In this document: one piece after another, positions 1 to 6,380 of the stretch
How positions within the stretch are numbered: position 1 is the first letter of the stretch
Layout of the letters: each line of letters opens with the position of its first letter
Source: Anaerolineaceae bacterium
GTDB taxonomy: Bacteria; Chloroflexota; Anaerolineae; Anaerolineales; Anaerolineaceae
Length of the DNA: 12,764 bases
Reading direction: 5' to 3'
Assembly (NCBI GenBank): GCA_021107195.1
Contig: JAIOTF010000223.1
Span: 1-12,764, forward strand
The notes under the pieces: model-generated
Databases searched by the model: none
Seen by the model: the letters and a program-made list of their open reading frames with translations, nothing else
What the model was told of the DNA's origin: nothing
Position numbers and translations under genes: made by a program

Positions 1-253
1 AATTAAAGCCCAATTCTTCCTGGTATGCCTTGAGATTTTCTTCTGTGGCCTGCCAGGTTCCGCTCATCAATGATGGGAAAGATACACCGATGGTGATATC
101 CTCAACAGCTACTACTTCAGCAGCTTCGGCGGCTTCCGGCTCTGCGGGAGCGGCAGGTGAACAACCACTAGCAATTAAAGTTACTAATGTCATCAAAACA
201 ACTACGATGACGAGCAATGATATTTTTGATCGGGACTTAAACAAGTGAAACAT
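1..253 (-). CDS. Sugar ABC transporter substrate-binding lipoprotein (N-terminal part, cut by window edge)
   Basis: The first 84 codons of a periplasmic-binding-protein-type lipoprotein are visible; the rest lies beyond the left edge. The start ATG (251-253) follows an AAGGAGA ribosome site. The N-terminus has basic residues (K6, R8, K10), a hydrophobic stretch at about 11-27 and a lipobox ending A-S-G-C with Cys31 as the predicted lipidated residue. An Ala/Glu/Pro-rich linker (about 32-49) follows, then ITIGVSFPSLMSGTW, which is typical of the first strand and loop of ribose/xylose-type binding proteins (peripla_BP_4 class). Known role of the family: captures the sugar outside the membrane and delivers it to the permease. 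It is last in the importer operon, 110 bp behind the permease, and may have some transcription of its own. Substrate unknown. Confidence 0.85.
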   Translation of the reverse strand, partial: MFHLFKSRSKISLLVIVVVLMTLVTLIASGCSPAAPAEPEAAEAAEVVAVEDITIGVSFPSLMSGTWQATEENLKAYQEELGFN

Positions 254-289
254 CTTTTTCTCCTTTATTTTTGACTGAGAAACGTTACA

Positions 290-301
290 TTACACGAGCG
301 A
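290..301. promoter_or_regulatory. Degenerate copy of the LacI-type operator core
   Basis: TTACACGAGCGA matches the TTACACGAG half of the lacI-promoter site read on its opposite strand (TTACACGAGTAA) at 10 of 12 positions, but the right arm is spoiled. It lies 37 bp before the binding-protein start codon. It may be a weak auxiliary site or chance. Confidence 0.25.
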
Positions 302-323
302 GAGATCAAACCATACTACACAT

Positions 324-351
324 CTTATAGAACCTCCTTAGATTTGGTAAA
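324..351 (-). promoter_or_regulatory. Possible promoter for the binding-protein gene
   Basis: On the minus strand TTTACC (346-351) and TATAAG (324-329) are 16 bp apart, matching the sigma70 consensus at 4/6 and 5/6 positions. A separate promoter would explain the long gap and would boost the binding protein over the membrane parts, which is common for ABC importers. This is a pattern match only; such matches arise by chance in AT-rich gaps. Confidence 0.3.
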
Positions 352-363
352 CTGCTCTGTTCC

Positions 364-1386
364 TTATCCAGTTTCACCAATCACAACCACTTCAGTAACC
401 CGGATACGACGTCCCTGAAAAGCTCGCCGCTTTACCCGCAGTGAATCTGCAAACACAGCTAACAACATCACCCCTCCACGCACAACAGGATATAAATATG
501 GATTAGCACCGACGAGAATCAAACCATCCTCAAGCGTCATTAACATTAATGCCCCAAACAAAGATCCTGGAATAATACTCCCCTCGCCACCCGCCATACT
601 CGTTCCACCTAATACCACCACTGTAACGACAACAAACTCAGCGCCCTGTCCCAACCCGGGATTTACCGAAGCAGAACGAGAAAACCACATTAAACCGCCC
701 AGCGCAGCAGTGAAACCACAAATTACATATGCAAAGAACTTTATCCGCCGAACATTCAACCCACTGATCTGCGCACCTTTCTCGTTGCTGCCCACAGCAA
801 ATAAGTGTCGTCCAAATGAGGTCTTACTGAGAATGATCTGGCCTATGATCATCACAATACCGCCCCAAAAAATTGCTGTGGGAATAGGCCCAAAATAACC
901 TGCTCCCAAAGAATAAATACGGTCATCATGGATCATGATCTCGGAATTGTTGATTACATACTGTCCCAAACCTCGCAGCACAAACATCATCGCTAACGTG
1001 GTAATAAGAGGATTGACACGTAATCGTGTAATGATGAGCCCATTAATACAACCGACAACAACACCAATCACCAAGGCGATGAAGAATGCCGGATATATTC
1101 CCATGATATCGTTGTCAATCAATTCCACAGCTACGGAAGCACCAATAAAAGCAATAGAGCCAACGGAAATATCAATTCCCCCCATGATAATGACCATCGT
1201 GAGTCCGGTACCGATAATGATGTTCGGCATAGCCTGAATCAGAATATTCCGCAAATTGGCCAATGCGAGGAATTTTGACGGCACCACGGCAGAAAATGCG
1301 AAAACAATGAACGCAAAGATCACATAAAAGCCATAATTCAAGAAAATATTTTTCAAATTGATCGGAGTTTTTGACGATCCATTCAT
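364..1386 (-). CDS. Ribose-type sugar ABC transporter permease
   Basis: The 340-residue integral membrane protein belongs to the BPD_transp_2 (RbsC/XylH/AraH-like) permease family by its run of hydrophobic segments and by GGIDISVGS at about residues 69-77, a hallmark of this family. A second conserved block around 195-230 (AVGSNEKGAQISGLNVRRIK) is the cytoplasmic loop that contacts the ATPase in this family. Length is normal (about 320-350). The start ATG is two bases after the ATPase stop codon, and its ribosome site GGAGGT lies inside the last ATPase codons, so the two are probably translationally coupled. Role: forms the inner-membrane channel for the sugar. Specificity cannot be read from the sequence. 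Confidence 0.95.
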   Translation of the reverse strand: MNGSSKTPINLKNIFLNYGFYVIFAFIVFAFSAVVPSKFLALANLRNILIQAMPNIIIGTGLTMVIIMGGIDISVGSIAFIGASVAVELIDNDIMGIYPAFFIALVIGVVVGCINGLIITRLRVNPLITTLAMMFVLRGLGQYVINNSEIMIHDDRIYSLGAGYFGPIPTAIFWGGIVMIIGQIILSKTSFGRHLFAVGSNEKGAQISGLNVRRIKFFAYVICGFTAALGGLMWFSRSASVNPGLGQGAEFVVVTVVVLGGTSMAGGEGSIIPGSLFGALMLMTLEDGLILVGANPYLYPVVRGGVMLLAVFADSLRVKRRAFQGRRIRVTEVVVIGETG

Positions 1387-1388
1387 GT

Positions 1389-2888
1389 TTAGTTACCTCC
1401 GGTTGTGTATTTCACCAAATCTTCTTGTTTGGCGGTCTCAGGAGAGACTTCCCCTCGGATCTTCCCGCGGTGCATCACAAGGATGCGGTCACTCAAACGC
1501 ATGATCTCTTCCATCTCCGAAGATATCAAAATCACAGAAGCGCCATCTTCCACCAAAGACAAGATGATGCGATGGATTTCATCCTTTGCCCCAACATCGA
1601 CGCCGCGAGTAGGTTCATCCAATATGAAGACTTTGGGTTCTGAAGCAAGCCATTTCGCCAGCACAAGCTTCTGTTGATTCCCGCCACTTAAGTTCTCTGC
1701 TTTATGCTCAGTGCTTGAAGCAACAATACGGAGGCGCTTCATTAACTCTTCCGCAATTGTCTCTTCTTCCTGTCTGATGATGCGTGAAAATGGTGGTTTT
1801 ACAACCTTGTCGAGACTTGACAAAGTGACGTTCTCCCGCAAACACATACCCAAAATCAGTCCATCATCTCGTCTGCTCTCAGTCAAGTAACCAATTCCCC
1901 TCTTGGTTACCTCAACTGGTCCGACACCCTGCACTTCCTCACCTTCGAGGATAACTTTCCCTGAATCAATTGGGTCCAGTCCGAAAATCGTTCTCGCCAG
2001 CTCTGTGCGGCCTGAACCAAGCAGTCCCCATATCCCCAAAATTTCCCCGCGGTGTAAAGAAAAATTAATATCTTCCAGAAAACCACTGCGCGATACCCCT
2101 TCAACATTCAGCACAACTTCTTTTCCTGGAGGAGTATTACGCGATAAAGCACCACGCAATTGCCGTCCCACCATCAAAGTGATGACTTCATCCTCATGCG
2201 ATTCAGAAGTGATCAATGAACCAGCATTTTTGCCATCCCGCATTACACTGATTCGATCAGAAATTTCAAAGACTTCATTTAAAAAGTGGGAAATGTAAAT
2301 AACCGCTGTACCCTCAGCTTTGAGACCGCGAATGACATTGAAAAGACAATCCCGTTCGGCTTTTGTTAAAGATGATGTTGGTTCATCAAATATGATCAAC
2401 TGGACGGGATTGAAAACAGCTTTGCCGATCTCAACCAATTGCTGATCACCGACAGAGAGATCACGCACCAACGCACGCGCGTTCACCCTAACCCCTAACC
2501 GGTCCAAAACTTTTTCTGCCTCATCATATATTTTGGAATGATCAATAAAGCCTGTCGTTTTAGGGAAATCATTCACAAAAATATTTTCACCAACCGTTAA
2601 AGAAGGGAAGAGGGTCAATTCCTGATGAATGAAGGACACCCCAACTTCCCGGGCATCTCTGGGATTACGCGGATCATACAGCTTGCCATTAATCAACATA
2701 CTGCCTGAATCATTAATAACAACGCCACCCAGCACATTCATTAATGTGCTTTTACCGGCGCCATTCTCCCCAACCAATGCCAAAACCTCCCCCCTGTTGA
2801 CCTCCAAGTCCACTTCGTCAAGTGCCTGAACACCAACAAATCGTTTTGAAATGCTCTTCATTGACAAAAACTGTTTCATATCATTCAT
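1389..2888 (-). CDS. Double-domain sugar ABC transporter ATPase (RbsA/MglA type)
   Basis: The 499-residue protein carries two ABC domains in one chain, as in RbsA, XylG and MglA. Domain 1 has Walker A GENGAGKST (40-48), Q-loop HQE (88-90), an ABC signature LSVGDQQ (144-150) and Walker B LIIFDEP (164-170). Domain 2 has a degenerate Walker A GLLGSGRTEL (about 285-297), a canonical signature LSGGNQQK and Walker B VFILDEPTRGVD near residues 400-430. The weakened second Walker A is normal for this family. Length fits (about 495-510). The start ATG is preceded by AGGAG at 7-bp spacing; a second ATG three codons in (MKQFL) is also possible. Role: ATP hydrolysis at the inner membrane to drive sugar import with the permease and lipoprotein that follow. 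Confidence 0.95.
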   Translation of the reverse strand: MNDMKQFLSMKSISKRFVGVQALDEVDLEVNRGEVLALVGENGAGKSTLMNVLGGVVINDSGSMLINGKLYDPRNPRDAREVGVSFIHQELTLFPSLTVGENIFVNDFPKTTGFIDHSKIYDEAEKVLDRLGVRVNARALVRDLSVGDQQLVEIGKAVFNPVQLIIFDEPTSSLTKAERDCLFNVIRGLKAEGTAVIYISHFLNEVFEISDRISVMRDGKNAGSLITSESHEDEVITLMVGRQLRGALSRNTPPGKEVVLNVEGVSRSGFLEDINFSLHRGEILGIWGLLGSGRTELARTIFGLDPIDSGKVILEGEEVQGVGPVEVTKRGIGYLTESRRDDGLILGMCLRENVTLSSLDKVVKPPFSRIIRQEEETIAEELMKRLRIVASSTEHKAENLSGGNQQKLVLAKWLASEPKVFILDEPTRGVDVGAKDEIHRIILSLVEDGASVILISSEMEEIMRLSDRILVMHRGKIRGEVSPETAKQEDLVKYTTGGN

Positions 2889-2955
2889 TCAGAGACTCCT
2901 GTTTTTTCCTTTCATAACTACCAAAAGGGGTTTCTTGTCCAACTGTTTGTCCATA

Positions 2956-4032
2956 CTATTTCAAAAGTTCTTTCTTTAGAGCAACCAGGATCTTGATCTG
3001 ATTTCTATCTTTCAATAAGCGATCGAAGCCTTTTCCAACAGCATCTTCGACATAGATACGATCCGTGATAACTGGTTCAACATTTACTCTTCCATCAAGC
3101 AAGTACTGAACAGCCCAGAGAAATTCTCTATCAAAAGAATGCGCAACCGTACCAATCAATTCTTTCTCATCAATGACCATATCCCAGGCAGAAAGTTTGA
3201 CTTCATCAGCAACAACGCTATTCAGTACACATCTTCCTCTACGCATCGTCAAATCAACTGCCATTCGCATGGCGCTCAAATTCCCTGCTGCATCAATAAC
3301 CACCTCGGACCCCAACCCGTTGGTGATGTCCATAAACTCTTCGTGCCAGCCGTCTTCTTTGGAATTAAGTACATGAGAGGCGCCCATCAAACTAGCTACC
3401 TCAGCACGATGACCACCATGAGCAATTGAGATCACCTTCCGTGCGCCAGCTGCACGAGCTACAGCAATCCCCATTAAGCCAATTGTCCCGGCCCCGACCA
3501 CGGTGACCAGATCGCCTACCGTCACGCGGCCTCTGCGTACCCCGCGCACCATCACGGCAAGAGGTTCTGCCATAGCAGCAATATCATCCGGCATTTCCTC
3601 AGGAATAGGGATGCAATTTTCAGCCGGCACGATAAAATATTCTGCCATGCCGCCATCGTCTACCTGACCAATCGAAACCTGGTTCAAGCAAGACGCATAT
3701 TCCCCCAATTTACACCAATAGCAGCGATGACAGACCTTCACGCACTCAATCGCCACTTTCTGATCTACCTTTAAGTCCTTAACCCCAGGGCCTACTTCAG
3801 CAATACGCCCGGAGTACTCATGTCCAATCACCATCGGAGCCATGCGTCCGGATACAGGATGCGGCTCACCTATTGGAATGATCGCTCCTCTCGTGTAGTC
3901 CTCCATATCGGTACCACAAATACCACACCAGGATGTAGCGATCAAAACCTCACCTTCACGCAAAGGGTGAGGTTCAGGCCAATTGGGTTCGTAACGAATA
4001 TCTTTCACATTATGAAATACTACCGCTTTCAT
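2956..4032 (-). CDS. Zinc-dependent medium-chain alcohol/polyol dehydrogenase (sorbitol/butanediol dehydrogenase-like)
   Basis: The 358-residue MDR enzyme keeps the catalytic-zinc set: Cys39 in WCGICGTD, His71-Glu72 in GHEYSG and Glu156 in AMAEPLAV. Four structural-zinc cysteines are spaced as usual (C101, C104, C107, C115). The Rossmann motif is VVGAGTIGLMG (178-188). Known role of the family: oxidises secondary alcohols or polyols to ketones with NAD(P), or the reverse. The stretch after the second strand of the cofactor fold (AHGGHR, 204-209) has no acidic residue, so NADP(H) use is possible. The start ATG is preceded by GAGGAG. It is the first gene of the importer operon, 67 bp before the ATPase, so the imported compound or a near product is its likely substrate. 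It could instead be a threonine- or butanediol-dehydrogenase relative; exact substrate unknown. Confidence 0.9.
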   Translation of the reverse strand: MKAVVFHNVKDIRYEPNWPEPHPLREGEVLIATSWCGICGTDMEDYTRGAIIPIGEPHPVSGRMAPMVIGHEYSGRIAEVGPGVKDLKVDQKVAIECVKVCHRCYWCKLGEYASCLNQVSIGQVDDGGMAEYFIVPAENCIPIPEEMPDDIAAMAEPLAVMVRGVRRGRVTVGDLVTVVGAGTIGLMGIAVARAAGARKVISIAHGGHRAEVASLMGASHVLNSKEDGWHEEFMDITNGLGSEVVIDAAGNLSAMRMAVDLTMRRGRCVLNSVVADEVKLSAWDMVIDEKELIGTVAHSFDREFLWAVQYLLDGRVNVEPVITDRIYVEDAVGKGFDRLLKDRNQIKILVALKKELLK

Positions 4033-4061
4033 TTTTTGCTCCTCAAGTTTTCATTGTGTTT

Positions 4062-4074
4062 TTTGTCGGACAAA
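4062..4074. promoter_or_regulatory. Short dyad TTTGTC-G-GACAAA, possible FCD-type GntR operator
   Basis: Six-base arms are symmetric around a central G, 29 bp before the dehydrogenase start codon. FCD-family GntR regulators typically bind short dyads of the TTGTnnnACAA kind, and a regulator of that family sits at the right edge of the window. The link is an inference. Confidence 0.3.
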
Positions 4075-4162
4075 TATTGATAATGAGTTATTACATAAGA
4101 TAAATTCTTTAATCAGCCAGCTACCACGGTTTACTTCAATACTCGCTAGCACTTCCCAAATA

Positions 4163-4190
4163 AATTTACTCGAGTAAATGGAAAAGACAA
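4163..4190 (-). promoter_or_regulatory. Possible promoter of the dehydrogenase/importer operon
   Basis: On the minus strand TTGTCT (4185-4190) and TAAATT (4163-4168) are 16 bp apart, each matching consensus at 4 of 6 positions. The perfect palindrome at 4164-4179 fills the spacer, so a bound repressor would block RNA polymerase. The match is weak on its own; the operator position makes it more credible. Confidence 0.35.
4164..4179. promoter_or_regulatory. LacI-type operator before the dehydrogenase/importer operon
   Basis: ATTTACTCGAGTAAAT is a perfect 16-bp palindrome with a central CG step, as in typical LacI-family operators. Its core TTACTCGAGTAA is identical to the core of the palindrome at 12431-12454 and differs by one base from the site at the lacI promoter. 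It lies between the repressor gene and the operon it probably controls. Confidence 0.7.
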
Positions 4191-4226
4191 AAGATGTTGT
4201 CTGAAAACTTTGTTGATATTGATTAG

Positions 4227-5216
4227 CTAAACATTCAAATTTGCTTCAATATGTACAAATTGAAAGGGATTTGAGGAATCTTTCATTCTTTCGATCAACA
4301 ACTGTACCGTTTTTCGGCCTATCTCAAAAAAGTTCTGTGAGATCATAGGCAAAGGAGGCATCATCATTTCAGCCCAATCGGCATCAAAAATGATGAATTT
4401 TTGCATAGGATAAGCAATTTTCTGGCTGCGAAGCGCCTTCAAAACGCTGATGCCAATCTCCTGGGTAGTACACACAATCCCGTCTGGAAGGCCATAGCTT
4501 TCAATAAAAGAAAAAAAAGCCGCTTCCGCGAGTGAACCGGTTGGATCTTCAACTATCAGATTTTTAATTTCTGCAACCGTTCCATCATCTGTTTGCAAAC
4601 CTTGAAGGCAACCCTCAAAACGATCTATTGCAGAAGACGCAGTCCTGCTGAAGGATATGCAAACCATTTTGCGACAACCTTGCTTTACTAAATACCGAAC
4701 AGCCTGCTTAGTTACCGCGACATTATCAGTCATAACGCGATCAGCGGGGAAATCAGGAATATGTCTATCCATGAAAACCAATGGGATGTTGTTGTCCGCT
4801 AAATCTTCTAACTGCTGGTAGTGTTGAATACCCACAGGACAAACAATCAATCCATCCACAGATTGAGAGACCATTAAATCCACCATTTTCTCTTCAAGGT
4901 CTTGTCGTTCTCGAGTGCTGGCAATGATCGCAAAATAATCATTGCTGGCCAAAGTCTCTTGAATGATATTGGCCATCATCGCCATACCAGGACTGGCAAC
5001 AGTTGGAACAATCACTCCCACAATGTGGGAGTGCCCCGTTTTCAAACTTCGGGCAATCGCATCCGGGCGATATCTTAATTCTTCAACTGCATCGAGTACT
5101 CTTTGCCGCGTTTCTGGCGAGACCTTTTGAGGGCCATTGTTGACAACATAAGAAACAGTAGCTACGGATACCCTGGCAAGTTTGGCGACTTCACTGCGAG
5201 TAGATCGTTTGCTCAT
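4227..5216 (-). CDS. LacI-family transcriptional repressor
   Basis: With the start at 5214-5216 the protein has 329 residues, normal for the family. The N-terminal helix-turn-helix is clear: SEVAKLARVSVATVSYVVNN (8-27), then SPETRQRVLDAVEELRYRP (33-51) and the hinge helix DAIARSLKTG (52-61). The rest is a periplasmic-binding-protein-like effector domain starting VGVIVPTV. The start was chosen because a GAAGGTGGA ribosome site precedes it and the N-terminus then matches the family; a longer reading from 5273 would run through the operator. Role: binds operator DNA until a small sugar-like ligand is bound. The operator dyads at its own promoter and beside both flanking operons suggest autoregulation and local control. 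Confidence 0.93.
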   Translation of the reverse strand: MSKRSTRSEVAKLARVSVATVSYVVNNGPQKVSPETRQRVLDAVEELRYRPDAIARSLKTGHSHIVGVIVPTVASPGMAMMANIIQETLASNDYFAIIASTRERQDLEEKMVDLMVSQSVDGLIVCPVGIQHYQQLEDLADNNIPLVFMDRHIPDFPADRVMTDNVAVTKQAVRYLVKQGCRKMVCISFSRTASSAIDRFEGCLQGLQTDDGTVAEIKNLIVEDPTGSLAEAAFFSFIESYGLPDGIVCTTQEIGISVLKALRSQKIAYPMQKFIIFDADWAEMMMPPLPMISQNFFEIGRKTVQLLIERMKDSSNPFQFVHIEANLNV

Positions 5217-5236
5217 TACATTCCACCTTCTATTAA

Positions 5237-5262
5237 TTTGTTTACTTACTCGTGTAAACAAA
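5237..5262. promoter_or_regulatory. LacI-type operator at the repressor's own promoter
   Basis: Two overlapping dyads are visible. Outer arms TTTGTTTAC (5237-5245) and GTAAACAAA (5254-5262) are perfect inverted repeats with an 8-bp spacer. Within the stretch, TTACTCGTGTAA (5246-5257) matches the core of the other two operators at 11 of 12 positions. The two dyad centres are offset by two bases. The site covers the predicted transcription start. Confidence 0.65.
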
Positions 5263-5290
5263 CTATAGACCATCCCTCTTTAGAAATCAA
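5262..5290 (-). promoter_or_regulatory. Promoter of the lacI-type gene
   Basis: On the minus strand TTGATT (5285-5290), a 17-bp spacer and TATAGT (5262-5267) form a good sigma70-like promoter (4/6 and 5/6 matches with the ideal spacing). Transcription would start at about 5253-5257, inside the operator dyad, the classic layout for autorepression. This is the best promoter match found in the window's gaps. Confidence 0.65.
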
Positions 5291-5333
5291 ATCTTATTCT
5301 CGATGTTAAGGTACTAAACCACTTTTCTTAATC

Positions 5334-5392
5334 TCTCTGTTGCAGCCAACCCCCCAGTATCAGGCATCAAACGCAAGTACTTGCAACAGAGA
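5334..5392 (-). repeat. 11-bp inverted repeat behind the E1 beta (pair 1) gene, overlapping a second palindrome
   Basis: TCTCTGTTGCA (5334-5344) and TGCAACAGAGA (5382-5392) are perfect inverted repeats separated by 37 bp, starting four bases after the E1 beta stop codon. The right arm overlaps a perfect 12-bp palindrome GCAAGTACTTGC (5373-5384), so two different stems compete for the same bases. No T-run follows in the gene direction, so it is not a standard intrinsic terminator; it may be an mRNA 3'-end structure or a factor-dependent stop. The rest of the 180-bp gap holds the lacI promoter and operator. Confidence 0.45.
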
Positions 5393-5396
5393 AAAA

Positions 5397-6380
5397 CTAC
5401 TCGTCTATTACTTGCTTCACACCAGCAATAATATCTTTTACTGCGGGGATTACTTCTGCTTCAAGGGTGGCGTTGTATGGAATGGGAACATCTTCTGCGG
5501 CAACGCGAATCACTGGGGCATCCAAGTCATCAAAGCACTCGTCCATGATCTTGGCGGCGACCTCATTGCTGTACCCGCCAGTGCGGTGACCTTCGTTGAC
5601 AACAACCACTCGATGAGTCTTGGCTACTGAAGCCGCAACTGTTTCAACATCAAATGGCTTTAAGGTACGCAGGTCAATAAACTCAACATCTATTCCTTCT
5701 CGCGTAAGGGTTTGAATCGCTTCTTCACAGAAATTGCACATGCGACTCGTGGCAAGCAAAGTCACATCAGAACCTTCTCTCCGTACCGCTGCTTTTCCAA
5801 TCGGCACCAGATACTCTTCTTCCGGGACTGGGCCGCGCACACCATATAACAACTTGTTTTCAATCACGATAACTGTGTTATCACTGCGAATAGCAGATTT
5901 CAGTAACCCTTTTGCATCATAGGGAGTAGAAGGGGTAACAACGATCAAACCAGGAATCAATGTAAACCAGGTTTCCAGACTCTGCGAATGTTGCGCCGCA
6001 TTGCCTCTCCCGGCGCCAAAGGCTGTGCGAATGGTCAAAGGCACCCGGGCATGTCCACCATACATATATTTCACTTTGGCCGCCTGATTGACAATTGAAT
6101 CCATCGCCATTGCCATGAAATCCATATACATAATCTCAACAATTGGGCGCATACCGGTCAATGCAGCACCAAGTCCAGCGCCAGCGATCACAGATTCACT
6201 GATCGGTGTATCACGTACGCGCTCTGCACCAAACTCTTCGAATAATCCCTTGCTTGCAGCAAAAGCACCACCGTGTTTTCCTACATCTTCTCCCATCAGA
6301 AACACAGCAGAATCGCGACGCATTTCTTCAGCCATTGCTTCGGCGACTGCCTGACGGTAAGTAAGTATTCTTTCACTCAT
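5397..6380 (-). CDS. Thiamine-diphosphate 2-oxoacid/acetoin dehydrogenase E1 beta subunit (pair 1)
   Basis: The 327-residue protein is a full-length E1 beta (pyruvate/branched-chain/acetoin dehydrogenase type, transketolase pyrimidine domain plus C-terminal domain). MGEDVG (29-34) and RVRDTPISE (54-62) are family blocks; Glu62 corresponds to the glutamate that activates the thiamine aminopyrimidine ring. AAQHSQS (128-134) carries the conserved active-site His131. The C-terminal domain starts near VRREGSDVTLLA. The ATG follows the alpha stop codon with no gap, and GAAGGTG is the ribosome site, so the two subunits are probably made together. Partner: the alpha subunit just upstream and the E2 further upstream. 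Substrate undetermined: acetoin, pyruvate or a branched or hydroxylated 2-oxo acid. It is last in its operon. Confidence 0.9.
   Translation of the reverse strand: MSERILTYRQAVAEAMAEEMRRDSAVFLMGEDVGKHGGAFAASKGLFEEFGAERVRDTPISESVIAGAGLGAALTGMRPIVEIMYMDFMAMAMDSIVNQAAKVKYMYGGHARVPLTIRTAFGAGRGNAAQHSQSLETWFTLIPGLIVVTPSTPYDAKGLLKSAIRSDNTVIVIENKLLYGVRGPVPEEEYLVPIGKAAVRREGSDVTLLATSRMCNFCEEAIQTLTREGIDVEFIDLRTLKPFDVETVAASVAKTHRVVVVNEGHRTGGYSNEVAAKIMDECFDDLDAPVIRVAAEDVPIPYNATLEAEVIPAVKDIIAGVKQVIDE

Larger units (their letters stand above)
254..363 (-). other. Permease-to-binding-protein intergenic spacer
   Basis: This 110-bp gap is longer than other gaps within the importer operon. Reading in the gene direction it holds a perfect Shine-Dalgarno motif AAGGAGG (333-339) before a five-codon ORF (306-323), a promoter-like pair (TTTACC at 346-351 and TATAAG at 324-329, 16-bp spacer), and a degenerate copy of the LacI-type operator core (290-301). 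The promoter reading and the mini-ORF reading compete, since a transcript starting downstream of TATAAG would lack the Shine-Dalgarno motif. No convincing hairpin terminator is seen. Confidence 0.5.
4033..4226 (-). other. lacI-to-dehydrogenase intergenic region (regulatory)
   Basis: This 194-bp gap holds a perfect 16-bp palindrome (4164-4179), a weak promoter-like pair around it, a short inverted repeat GACAA-6 nt-TTGTC (4186-4201) followed in the gene direction by TTTT (a poor terminator at best), and a second small dyad TTTGTC-G-GACAAA (4062-4074). The predicted leader of the dehydrogenase mRNA would be about 120 nt. No ORF with a credible ribosome site was seen here. Confidence 0.6.

Noticed and set aside
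935..1237. Plus-strand open frame of 100 codons opposite the permease
   Set aside because: Antisense of a membrane-protein gene; its Ile/Met/Pro-rich translation is the usual shadow of hydrophobic codons. No separate promoter or ribosome site was seen.
2935..2953. Direct repeat TTGTCCA (2935-2941 and 2947-2953) between the dehydrogenase and ATPase genes
   Set aside because: Only two 7-base copies, not palindromic, inside an operon gap with no promoter-like sequence; chance is a sufficient explanation.
4186..4201. GACAA/TTGTC inverted repeat behind lacI as a terminator
   Set aside because: A 5-bp AT-rich stem with a 6-base loop is too weak to call an intrinsic terminator despite the following TTTT.
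5217..5273. Longer lacI reading frame starting at 5273
   Set aside because: The extra 19 residues do not fit the family N-terminus and would be encoded by the operator and -10 region; the ribosome site supports the start at 5216.
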